A DNA stretch of 64,000 nucleotides from Acephala macrosclerotiorum (lineage: Eukaryota > Ascomycota > Leotiomycetes > Helotiales > Mollisiaceae), in the NCBI GenBank assembly GCA_014904845.1, contig MU119215.1, positions 438,060 through 502,059 on the forward strand. Direction: 5' to 3'. Shown piece after piece: positions 1-9,803 of this stretch; within the stretch, counting starts at the first letter, position 1; each line of letters opens with the position of its first letter. The translations under genes and the position numbers were made by a program. The notes beneath the pieces were generated by a model that saw nothing but the letters and a program-made list of their open reading frames with translations, ran no database searches and was not told where the DNA came from.

Positions 1-1821
1 TTTGTCCTTGATGTCGCCAAAGTAGGACAAATTTTAATGACTTCCTTCACTAAGTTCATCACCTACCGAAAGGTTCAGGATCGCAGGCTCGAAAACCTTT
101 ATGCCACTCTTTCTCTCACAGCTACCACGCTTACCGAACTGGGAACCACAATCAACAAGTATGAGAATGACTTCCGCGTCAAGGAAGAAGCGTTCCACCC
201 TCTCTGCGAGGTAGCCAAAGCCAATCTTGAGAAGTTCCTCGTCTTAATTAACGAAGGAATTTCCTCGGGGGTTTGGAAGAATGATGGCAAGCTTGGTAAC
301 CAGGCCTTCACGGCTGAGGTCGATCCTTGGCTCCTAATCACCGTTTCGCTTGGCGGCAGAGAGCAGGCCAAGAATTACTGGAAGAGTTTGGACGATACCC
401 GGGATAGCCTTCTTGAGTTGAATGATATCGTCAAGTATATGATCTTGAAGAATATCAGCCAAAAGTAGGTTTGATGTGCCTTTCGGCACAAAGTAAGATT
501 ACGTTGCTAAAGGGTACAACAGAACCACTCTCGACCAAGAGCAATCGGATGAGTTCAAAAATTTGACAGCGCTTCTACCACATCTCCTCCACAGTGTCGA
601 AAAGGCCGAACAGGCGAAGAAGGAGGAAGAAGTTTTTGAGAAGGCAAGATTTGAGAGGCTGAATCCTGGACCAGCACCGGACCTGCTCCGCAGAGACACG
701 GATGCCGTTAGTGATATTACTCTTTTTGTTGACCCCAAGCCCCGAGGTAGAAGGGTTGAGATTGCCAAGGATTATCAAACTCGCAACCGCAGCTTTGACT
801 CTTTTGTCTCGTACGATTCGGCATCGTAAGTCTCTCGTGAAGCTTCATTCAAATAATTCCAACGACTGACTGTCTAGGTCTGTGCTAGATACTACCGAAA
901 TCTATGAAGAATGGCTCTTGAGATGGAACGAACCTGTCAAGAACAGAAACAGCAGTGTTAAGGTCCTTGGCATCAGCTTCAAACGGTACTACGAGGACGA
1001 AGGGTACGTTTCATATGCTATTGCTTTCAAAGAGGGCTTCGGAGCTCGGAGTTGTCTTGGGAGCTAAAATGATATGTTTGCACGGGCTCCTAAGAAAGCT
1101 CTGAACTCTGGGGCTTTCTACTATTATTTGAATTTTAGCAGTGCTAATTCGTTGGGTTAGATTCTGGGGAACCGATGCTGAATTCAGAACTCAGGGTGAA
1201 TTGAAGGAACAACATCAATTCGCTGCTGCAGACTTATCCCCATCTAAACACAAGGAAATGATGCAGAAGGCAATCAAAGCGATTCCCAAGAAAGGCGGGG
1301 TTGCAATCGAGCAACTTCTCGAAGACCGCACCGATGCTTCGAATCACGAAGCTGCCAGAACCGTTTGGGAGGTCGTCGCGATCAGACCAAGGCAGAAGCA
1401 TATCTATAGCTCCACCAAGAAATGGGGTAAGGACCCAAAGACAACTGATTGGCTTGTGACCATTCGAGGGGAGAAGGTCGATTCGGTTGAGAGACGTCAG
1501 CCATTCAGGAGAGATGATCCTTGGGTGAGAGACTTTGGAAGAAGAGATCGCGGGAGGAGGTACCGAAGCCCCCCTCGCAGGATATATGAGCGCGAACGTT
1601 CATTCTCTCCCAATCGACGAGTGCCAATCTTCCACCCTCCACCTCGCACTCTATCGCCTCCTCGTCGTGGTGGAACTGTGGAGGCAATCCCGGATGAAGG
1701 TTTCCGTCCTGGGACACTTGTTGTCGGCAAGATCCTCAGCAAGGAGGAAGCTGAGAAGAAGATGGACGAGATCTGGGAAAGAATGACTAGCAAGGTCACT
1801 GAGGATGTCGTCGCCGAGTGA
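1..1821 (+). CDS. RS-rich-tailed protein of unknown function, 5' partial
   Basis: The model joins 1-464, 523-825, 878-1003 and 1161-1821 and gives 517 visible residues. The frame is already open at base 1 and reads through the ATG at 37 without a stop, so the gene probably starts before the window; ATG 37 is a less likely start. All three introns have good donors (GTAGGT, GTAAGT, GTACGT), branch sites (GCTAA, CTGAC, GCTAAT) and matching phase. The N-terminal half is helical and resembles in style the helical N-terminal regions of fungal STAND-like proteins, but I cannot assign a family. The last third (about 1490-1680) is rich in Arg, Ser and Pro with RS/RSPPRR-type blocks, like disordered RNA-binding or splicing-factor tails, followed by a short acidic helix. 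Function is unknown. Confidence 0.7.
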
Positions 1822-2533
1822 TTGTCCCTAGGCGAGCTGGTGGTTGACGAGTTTCTTTGCTGTGTTGTTTGGGGCGGACTCTCCGAGGTTTTGGGATATC
1901 GCTTTCATTGTCGGACAACTTCATTACGTATTCATAGCCACTTCGCTCATTGTTGTTTCTATGATGGACTCCATAATTTCTTCTAGCTAGTAACCTCCCC
2001 CGCTTCGAGTATGAATCAGACACCATCCAATATATTTAGCTGCCTCGACGGCAAGCAATCGGGAAATTTTTGAACACTGACCTCGTGATTTATGTTTCAA
2101 CGAGTCAAATGTAGTGGGCCATTCTAGTATGAAGAAGGAATATTGATAAAGAGAACATATTCCGTGATTTACTGGGCTGTCGAAGCTCTTCTCAACGTCT
2201 CGTCATCAGCCCGCCAATTTGAGGTGACTTGTGTAATAAATGCTCGGAGAAAAGTACAGACTTTCGAAGAATAAATGATGAGCCTTGTATGATTTATCTC
2301 AAGTGTAAATAAGTTTAAATTGCTTCGACTTTAAAATAAAGGATGTTGAAGCTCGATAAGCTGAATCATCATTTTGGTGGTCAATGTTTGCTCGGCTCCA
2401 AAGTCCGACAGTGGCAGCCTTGCTCAGAAGCTTTCCCCACCACGACTGGGCACAGAAATTACTGGCAACCCGCGCTTTTGCTCCTAAACGATAAAGTACG
2501 ATGATACCCTTATGAGCGCCAGCTCCGCAGACT
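1822..2533. other. intergenic, between RS-tailed gene and VPS3
   Basis: This holds the 3' flank of the first gene and the promoter and leader of VPS3. Overlapping open frames on both strands are short and have no recognisable domain. No RNA gene or repeat was seen. Confidence 0.5.
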
Positions 2534-5500
2534 ATGGAGACCAAAGATGTCGAAGAAACAAGCTCGAGGAAGAGAAGGCGCACAGCTCTGGAAACAGGTC
2601 CCTTCGTATTGCGTAGTCTTCTGCAGGATCTGCCACTGTCTGCAGAAGGAGACCGATATGATATCGAGATCAATTGTGTGGAGTTTCTAGGTATGTGCAC
2701 AGGAGTGAGCGCGTAAAATAGCGTGTCTGCCATCTAACCCAGCATCCTGAGAGCAACACTAGCTGACACCTGCCAGACCAGAATCTATACGTTGGAACGT
2801 CTGCTTCGGAAATCTTACATTTTGTACAGATTCCTCCCGACCCTGAAGATGCATCAGGGAGACCTTCCTATATCCTAGCCTCAAGGCTACCTCCTGCCTT
2901 CCACGAGCCCCCTACACCAGCACGACCAGGCGTCCAGCAGATCTTGCTTCTCCCAAAAGTCAATAAGGCTTGCATACTGTGCAATTGGACGGTCACATTC
3001 TATTCACTGCCGGAACTGAGTCCTGTTTTCGGGAATACGCAGATTCGGCCATGCAATTGGATTGGCGGCATCGACCTCAATACGGATATCAAGGAAGGAA
3101 ATGGCAACGATGGCAGGAATCATTCAGTGACCGTGCTGGCGTCTCTAAATAAGAAGATACGGGTTATAAAGATCAGCGAAGACCCGCGTGCTCTCAGAAC
3201 GATCGACTTTGCTGGTAGCACCATATCGGTTCGAAGAGACTCGTTTGCTTGCGTAGCAGATTCAAGGTCTTACGCCCTTCTTGACGTCGACCGACTGCTG
3301 AAGATCCCCTTGTTCCCTATATCCTCCTTAGATAACTCACAATCCGGAAGCATTGGTGGCCATGTCGAAGATATATCAGGCAATGCCGGTGGTGGGGTTT
3401 CCAGAAGCACATCCTCAGCTCAAGGCTATTCTTCCGGACTTCAAGATGATCGCGGCCATTCACGAAGCACTAGTCTTGGTGCATTGATCAGCGCCCAATA
3501 TGGAAGACACGGTCGTGGTCCAAGCGGCGATCATTCGGGCAGAGAAACACCAGAAGGCCTCTTTCGAGAAGCCTCGCCCGCTCCTGCTGTGAGCCCGAGG
3601 AGGCCGGTACCTCGGGAACCAAGTCCCGCAGGAGACAAGCCATTGCCCCCACCGCCCTCTGAAGCTACAACCGCCGAGCAGTCGCCTCCGCCTCCTCCAG
3701 CTCCAGAACCAGTATATCTTAAGCCGCATGTAGTCTCCCCATCGCCTCAGGAGTTTCTCCTTGTCACCGGAACTGGACCGCATGATCCAGGGGTGGGTAT
3801 GTTCGTGAATCTTGACGGCGATGTAACAAGATCCACCCTGGAATTTGACAGATATCCAGAGCAGGTAGTTGCGGACGGCCGGGGTGTAGGAATTGATCCC
3901 ACGCCACTTAACATCGAGGACGAAGAGGAAGGATTCATTCTTGCCTCTATGACCAGAGGTCATGGTGAAGGTATTTGTCATGGCATCGAAATTCAGCGCT
4001 GGGATTTGGATCCTGGCGAGGGTGAGATGGCGAAGTATTGGTTGAAGACGCCAGGGGAGAAACAAAAGGCCTCGAGGATCGGACTACGATCTGTGGTCGA
4101 TGTTGGAGATATCTTCTTTGATGATGTCGTGGACAAGCTACGTCTGAAGCGTTTCCAGCCTTTTGCCACCAGATCTATGGACGAGTCAATCCTGTCCCTT
4201 CACAGCGTGGATTCCAGAACTGCCATGTCTTTGGAACGTGTTTCAGGCGAACGGGAGCTATTTGAAAGTGGTGAGTCCCGTCCAGAAGGGTGGGAGGCAC
4301 ATAGAAACGAAGAAGAGCTCCAATTTGCCCAGAGACTAGGTCATGCACGAACTCGTGTCGTAGCTTGGTCTGGGAATGATATCTGGTGGACCGTACGAAA
4401 TCCTTTGGCGTTGAGACTAGACGCCAGCATATCAGACATGGCAGAGATCGAGATTCAAGATGACAAAACATATCCGTCGCTCGATAGGAAAAAGCTCGTT
4501 GAGCTGATAAATAGTCTTCGAGGTCGAGAAGCTAAGACAGAGACGGAATTTTTGAGTCTAGGGTACATTAGGCAACGAGCAGGCCTCCTACTTTTCATGA
4601 GTGGCCTGGATGTACTTGCAGGTCCACCTTCAGAACCAGAGTACCGTATAGCTGAGGATGCTCTGCTGGAGGGTGGTCTCGATCCCCGTGTCATTCTTGC
4701 TATCCTACCATATCTCAGAAATGAGATCATCGAAGGTAGAAACGGTATTTGGGTGCATGGAGGAGTCAAGAATGTGGCAGATAGCTTCATCACAAACAGC
4801 TTCACTAGAAACCCAAGCACTTCATGGGATAGCGTCATGTCTGACCACATTCTTCATTTTCTCAGGAAATTTCTCGCTGCCTGGAGAAAGAAGAAAGGAT
4901 TCGGCAGCATAGCCAATGAGAAAGAAGTATTCAGAAGCGTCGATGCAGCCCTCCTCATTGTCCTTCTTCAACTGGACAAATCGACCCCAGCCGGCATTCC
5001 AAGAGGAAAGTCAGTGAGGGTGGAGCTTTACGATTTAGTCGACAATGGGGTGGATTGCTTCGAAAGAGCTATTTCGCTACTTGAATCCCACCGCCGCCTT
5101 TATGTCCTCAGTCGATTATACCAAAGTCGTAAGATGGCTGGAGAAGTACTTTCAACTTGGCGCAGAATTGTGGAAGGTGAGATGGATGAAGGAGGAGAAT
5201 TGCGTGATGGAGAACAACGAGTTAGAGAATATTTGGCCAAAATTCGAAACGCCGCTCTAGTGCAAGAATATGGCGTCTGGCTGGCAGCACGCAATCCAAA
5301 GCTTGGAGTACAGGTGTTTGCTGAGGACAAAAGCCTAGTCAAATTCGAGCCAGCTCAGGTTGTTGATATTCTTCGAGCCGGCGCCCCGGGTGCGGTCAAA
5401 GACTACCTGGAGTACCTGGTCTTCAGCAAAAATCATGCCGAATATATCAATGAGCTGATTGCATACTATCTCGACATCGTCACGGGCAAGCTAGAAGAAT

Positions 5501-6216
5501 CAAAAGAAGCCAGGTCAATCTTGGCGCAAACATATGAGTCGTATCGAGCTTTACGTCCGCCAAAACCAACCTACCGGCAGTTCATCACAGACAATGCAAT
5601 TGACGAGGAGTGGTGGCACAGTCGACTCAGACTTCTCCAGCTTCTTGGTGGCAGTCAAGGCTCCGCATCGCAGTATGATGTGGCTGCTATTCTTGAGAGA
5701 ATAGCACCACACACAAGAGAGCTTGTCCCTGAGGTCATCATTCTTGATGGAAGGCAATCTCATCATGAGGAAGCACTTCGATTGTTGACACACGGACTGG
5801 GAGATTATGATACCGCGATCAATTATTGCCTCCTAGGTGGCTCTAGCATTTATTATCCCATCTCTGGTACTATGTCAAGAGATAGCCTCCCCACACAGGA
5901 GCAACAAGCTAAGCTGTTTGGGTTCTTACTTTCAGAATTTCTGAAAATCGAAGATATCAGCAATCGTGTGGAGCAGACGAGTAATTTGCTCGAAAGATTT
6001 GGATGCTGGTTTGATATCGGCCATGTGCTGAGCTTGATCCCAGATACATGGTCTGTCGAACTGGTGTCTGGATTTCTCGCAAGTGCTCTAAGGCGCATTG
6101 TTCGAGAAAGGAGTGAAACAATGGTTGCGAAGGCCTTAAGTAGTGCAGAGAATCTCAAAGTCTCCGCAGATCTGATTGGGAAAATTGATGCCGCTGGTCC
6201 CTCCGTCGAAGCCTAG
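2534..6216 (+). CDS. VPS3: Vps3, CORVET tethering complex subunit (CNH / Vps39-like)
   Basis: The model joins 2534-2690 and 2777-6216 (1198 residues) with one 86-nt intron (GTATGT donor, CTGAC branch, CCAG acceptor). The N-terminus carries a citron-homology beta-propeller: a strand reading LYVGTSASEILHFVQ spans the splice junction and continues into VTFYSLPEL. The propeller is interrupted by a Ser/Pro/Gly-rich insert at about residues 190-350. The C-terminal part is alpha-solenoid, and the last ~170 residues match the Vps39/TGFBRAP1 C-terminal type (HHEEALRLLTHGLGDYDTAINYC). In the known family Vps3 gives CORVET its Rab5 (Vps21) specificity for endosome fusion; TGFBRAP1 is the animal counterpart. 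Vps39 is the main alternative, but overall length and the N-terminus favour Vps3. Confidence 0.88.
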
Positions 6217-6230
6217 GGACCGGACAATGT

Positions 6231-6483
6231 ATACGGTGGTACAGCGGTTAAGTATTCATATGGCGCTAGCAAGGGTCTGAACTTTGCCCCCTTGCATCAC
6301 AATCACAACGCATCTCTAAAACATAAAAATCAGATAGGCGTATAGTGCTCCTCCTAGGGATCATTTCACTGTTTCAATATAGTTTTTTGTTAAGTATAGC
6401 AAAAGTTATAACGTATTAAAATCACATGTAGCGTTCGAACCCCTGTCTATTGTATGAATACTTGACCGCTGTACCACCGTATG
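6231..6483. repeat. inverted pair of tRNA-like (Pol III promoter-like) sequences
   Basis: Copy A (+, about 6231-6287) and copy B (-, about 6483-6430) share about 30 nt with one main mismatch and then stay loosely alignable. Both hold TGGTACAGCGG (6237-6247 on +; 6476-6466 on -), which fits the Pol III A-box consensus TRGYNNARNNG. Copy B also has GGTTCGAACGC (6441-6431 on -), one mismatch from the B-box GGTTCRANNCC; copy A has a more degraded version. A-to-B spacing is about 35 nt, shorter than in a normal tRNA, and the T-stem does not pair. These look like decayed tRNA-derived or SINE-head sequences, not working tRNA genes. Confidence 0.45.
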
Positions 6484-6565
6484 GATGTAGACAAATAATG
6501 AAAGTGGCCGGAATGGTCGAATTGCATGCTAGGTACGTCCTTGCAAATGACTGAATTCGAAAGCG

Positions 6566-6631
6566 GCAAAGAGCTTGGACTCGAACCATCAAGGTGGTGG
6601 CCATGAAAGCCGCAGTCCACTTATTCCCTTG
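6566..6631 (-). other. possible tRNA pseudogene or tRNA-like fold
   Basis: On the minus strand GGTTCGAGTCC is a perfect B-box. Flanking bases allow an acceptor stem (CAAGGGA with CTCTTTG, 6 of 7 pairs including wobble) and an anticodon-like stem of 4/5 pairs around a 7-nt loop TTTCATG. There is no proper D-arm, the T-stem has only three pairs and total length is about 66 nt. This is weak evidence: a degraded tRNA or a coincidence. Confidence 0.2.
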
Positions 6632-6780
6632 AGCACGCGAAGAGGCACAACAGGGCTGTGACCTTAGCCTTGCAAAATAACCATCAATGTACTGTCTTCT
6701 GTTGTTACTTCAAAGCATATAGAGTATACAATGTCCCTTCTTCTCTGGTTCATTTTGCTGTTTTCATCTATTGCATCATC

Positions 6781-7266
6781 ATGGCTGTCGAAGACGCCCA
6801 TCTCCACCACGTCCTCATTGTCGGTGCTGGACCATGTGGACTAGCAGTAGCAGCACACCTCTGCGAACCTCTCCCCTCAGCTCTCTTTGCAGACAATGAG
6901 CATCAAAAGTTTCGCTCCTACGAGCCTCCAATCAGCGACGATCAAAGCCCACACACACAAGTCGACGCTCCAACACCAGCGTAGATCGCTTCATTCTCGA
7001 ACCATGCGTCTCCAAGCATAGCTTAGACATCAAAGTCCTTGACGCGAATGGCAACCCTGGATCAGCGCTTGGATTGAGAAATTCAGCACTCTGGCAATTA
7101 GTCATTTGAGGAGTCCGATGTTCTTTCATTGCGATCCGAGGGACGGAGATGGGTTGTTGGCTTTCGCTTATATGAACAAGAGGGAAAGGGAGTTGAAGGA
7201 GATCAAAGGGGTCGTGGGAAAGGAGCTAAGCAAGCATCATAGGAGAAGGAAACAGAAGGGGGAGTA
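6781..7266 (+). pseudogene. frameshifted, truncated FAD/NAD(P)-binding oxidoreductase (OSGIN-like)
   Basis: From ATG 6781 the frame encodes a Rossmann dinucleotide-binding start (HVLIVGAGPCGLAVAA), then stops at 6983-6985. Coding similarity resumes in other frames: DIKVLDANGN around 7030-7050, then HLRSPMFFHCDPRDGDGLLAFAY and GVVGKELSKHH up to the stop at 7266. At least two frameshifts are needed to join these pieces. The motif order is that of fungal OSGIN-like flavin oxidoreductases, which are several hundred residues long; nothing of the C-terminal half was seen downstream, so this is a relic of the first third. The substrate is unknown. Confidence 0.65.
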
Positions 7267-8220
7267 GATTTTGATACGCATCCAAAGAAAGATTTTAGTA
7301 CGAACTAACAAGTTGATAGGAAGAGAGTACAGGAGTGAAAAAGGCACGGGCCTAGTCTGCCCCTTTTGAATCGCATGTGCTGCGATCGCTAAGCGAGCTA
7401 CAGACAATTGTAATCAACCAGAATATACATTCGTCAGGAAGGAGAGACTGCGGAGGTGAGGGTACGATTCCAAGAGCAGGATTTTGCTCAAAATTCAACA
7501 TGTAGCAAGAGTAGAATCAAGATATCAACTCTAAGTCTATGATGAATTTCCCCATCTTCCTAATTCGTCACAAGAACCACGCAACGTGCATACTCAGAGT
7601 GATATATCCGTCGTCTTATCTAACCGGTACGCCACCGCTGATCTTTCCTTGCTCACTAGAGCTTGTAAATGCTTAGTATCTTTCGAGAGTTCCTGTCGGG
7701 TACACGGGTATATGATGGCTTAGACTCTTATGCAAACCTTGCTCCGACGGCATGTCTTGGAGGCACGTAAACGGACCCGAAGGATTTGAAGGTCGGCAAG
7801 CCTTTTGCAGCTAAGATACTTATAGTTTAGGCGTACAAGACAATGAGGCAAGCTAAAAGGGAGAATCTGCTTGACTAACTCGGTCAATTCTGTAAACATA
7901 TTCTTCCGGCAGAAACAAGGACTTTGGTCTAATGCCATGCCGTTGCAGCCCTACCCTATTCACTCGCCGACCAAGTTTCTTGCCTCACCTGCCACTCAAG
8001 GAAAAGCTCATCAACTTGCGAACTACCTCGAGACCCAAAGATAGATACTTCCATGATTATTCGACAAGTGCCATCAAGGAATTGTTACTCGTTAGTCGAC
8101 AGAAGCGCTTGCCCAACACTCTCTACCAAGAGGCAAGATAAACCATAACATGCCTGTGTAGCAGTCATACTCATTAAGCAGAGAAGCACGAATAGAAAAT
8201 TTCACAGCCTTTAAGATACC
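7267..8220. other. gene-free stretch with one short repeated stem-loop
   Basis: No gene was recognised. Around 7310-7367 lies a short sequence shared with 19823-19880: AAGTTGATA, then AAGGCACGG and TAGTCTGC within a hairpin. The rest consists of short open frames without domains; some may be further decayed coding sequence. Confidence 0.4.
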
Positions 8221-8588
8221 ATACAGTTCAAAACTCTCGCTACTCTCTTCGCCGTGACCAGCGCTGCCGCTATCCCAGCTCCAAACGCTAGCATATCTAA
8301 TCTTATTCTCCTGCTCCAAGGCAAAACTGACTTAATGTAGGCTTGAATGCCCGGGAGCCCGCAGAATTCTACGCTTGTACCTCCAACACAGAGCAAGATG
8401 TCAACGGCCGCTGCATCAAGGACCGCGAAGCAGAAGCAGAAGCAGAGCCAGCTGAGCTCTACGCGTGTGCTTCAAACACCAAGCGGGACGTGAATGGTCG
8501 ATGTATCAAAGAGTGAGAGCCGGCAGAGTTGTATGCTTGTGCTTCTAACGCCAAGCGAGATGCGAACGGACGTTACATCTGAGAGCAT
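8221..8588 (+). pseudogene. broken gene for small secreted Cys repeat protein, Kex2-processed peptide precursor-like
   Basis: From 8221 the frame reads as a classical signal peptide (QFKTLATLFAVTSAAA, then IPAP), but the expected start codon is ATA, not ATG. A 50-nt intron (8291-8340) with a GC donor, CTGAC branch and TAG acceptor restores the frame. It is followed by three 72-nt units: 8355-8426, 8445-8516 and 8517-8588. Each encodes a version of EPAE(L/F)YACASNTKRDVNGR-C/Y-IK with Cys spacing C-x11-C in the first two. The linker between units 1 and 2 encodes EAEAEA, like dipeptidyl-peptidase trimming sites after Kex2 cleavage, and KR pairs occur in units 2 and 3. Units 2 and 3 end in TGA where a basic residue is expected. 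Family not known to me; repeat peptide precursors of the RiPP or KEP type are the closest analogy. Confidence 0.5.
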
Positions 8589-8685
8589 GTGGAAACCACA
8601 AACTGCGGTGCAATTTTTTGATCCGTGGCGGAGTTGACGACCAGAACCAAGTTGGGGCAATACAGACACAATTGAAAGGCTAAGC

Positions 8686-9297
8686 TCAAAATCTCCTCCA
8701 CCCCTCTCCACCAGTGACCATCTTCTCCGCAATATCCCTATTCTTCGCACTCATGCCCACCCACTTCCCAATAGCATCATCCACCTTTCCCGTGCCAAAC
8801 TTCGTTTTGCAGAAGTCCAACACAGCTTTCAGTTCCCCCAAACTCTCCTCTCTCGCGCTTGTATCCCCATCCTCCTCCTGCCCTTTTCTCACACCCTCCT
8901 TCAACTCCTCAACCCTGCCTAAGAAATTCATCGCCACCCCAAGTCCCCCTTTCCGGTCCCAAGCAGCCTTAAATACATCCGCCTCTTTAACATCCATATA
9001 CCAAGCTCTCGCATTGTCGATATCGCCCTCAATCTGGTGGAGAATACCATGCAGATACATAGCCTCGAAAGCGGGACCGGCTTGCATGTGACGCAATAAG
9101 AAGTGAGCGCTAGGAAGGTCGAGATTTAGGATATGGAGGGCGGATTCAAGGATGGGGTGGAGGGATTGGGCGGAGATCTGGGTGGAAGGGATGAATGGTT
9201 TGTGTGGAGAGACTGGTAAAGTGAGGAGCACATGGGGTTGTGACGGCGGGAGGAGGGAAGTTAGGACGGATTGGTAGTCTGAGGTTGTCTCAGACAT
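8686..9297 (-). CDS. uncharacterised conserved-looking protein, 203 residues
   Basis: This is a single-exon gene with ATG at 9297. It is mostly helical: the middle (LNLDLPSAHFLLRHMQAGPAFEAMYLHGILHQIEGDIDNARAWY) has the spacing of paired helices as in TPR-like folds (residues about 60-115), followed by a charged linker and a C-terminal helix. There is no signal peptide or membrane segment. I do not recognise the family. Codon use and composition look like a real gene, and the 5' side has an intergenic gap before PSD1, which is transcribed in the same direction. Confidence 0.7.
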   Translation of the reverse strand: MSETTSDYQSVLTSLLPPSQPHVLLTLPVSPHKPFIPSTQISAQSLHPILESALHILNLDLPSAHFLLRHMQAGPAFEAMYLHGILHQIEGDIDNARAWYMDVKEADVFKAAWDRKGGLGVAMNFLGRVEELKEGVRKGQEEDGDTSAREESLGELKAVLDFCKTKFGTGKVDDAIGKWVGMSAKNRDIAEKMVTGGEGWRRF

Positions 9298-9803
9298 GTT
9301 TTGCTTGTAAGTCTATTAGGTGAATGCTGTCGTGTTTTGCCTGGTACAATCGACTGATTGTCCGGAAAGTAGCGATAGTCTGCAAGCACACCAAATATCC
9401 GAAACAAAGTCCAGCAATGGCACACGAGAACAAAGTAGTAAGTAGAAACAGGAGCAATCGCCGTGCCGCCAATGTCACCCTCGATATTCGCGAGACCTGC
9501 GCTACACTAGACAGCGGAATTAATCTCGACGTCATCACCTTTATCCGAATCGAAGTCGATTAAACAATGAAAAGCGCAAAATCACGCATTACTGAAGACA
9601 TTGGATGACAAAATGAGACCTAAGAAGGGGCAACTCGGCGGCTGTGGAAGGATGCTATAAGTTCCAGTCTAGCGAATGTCCGAAAATCCGACCAATTACA
9701 AAAGGTGGATTCCGAGTTATCGGACGAAGAAGGTATGTATTGTATATGTACAGAGTCCTGTGATATATGTAAGAAGAGTCCTGTCTACAGATCCAACTTG
9801 GGA
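9298..9803. other. intergenic
   Basis: Between the end of PSD1 and the start of the 203-residue gene, both on minus. It contains the 3' flank of the former and the promoter of the latter; no clear motif was seen. Confidence 0.5.
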
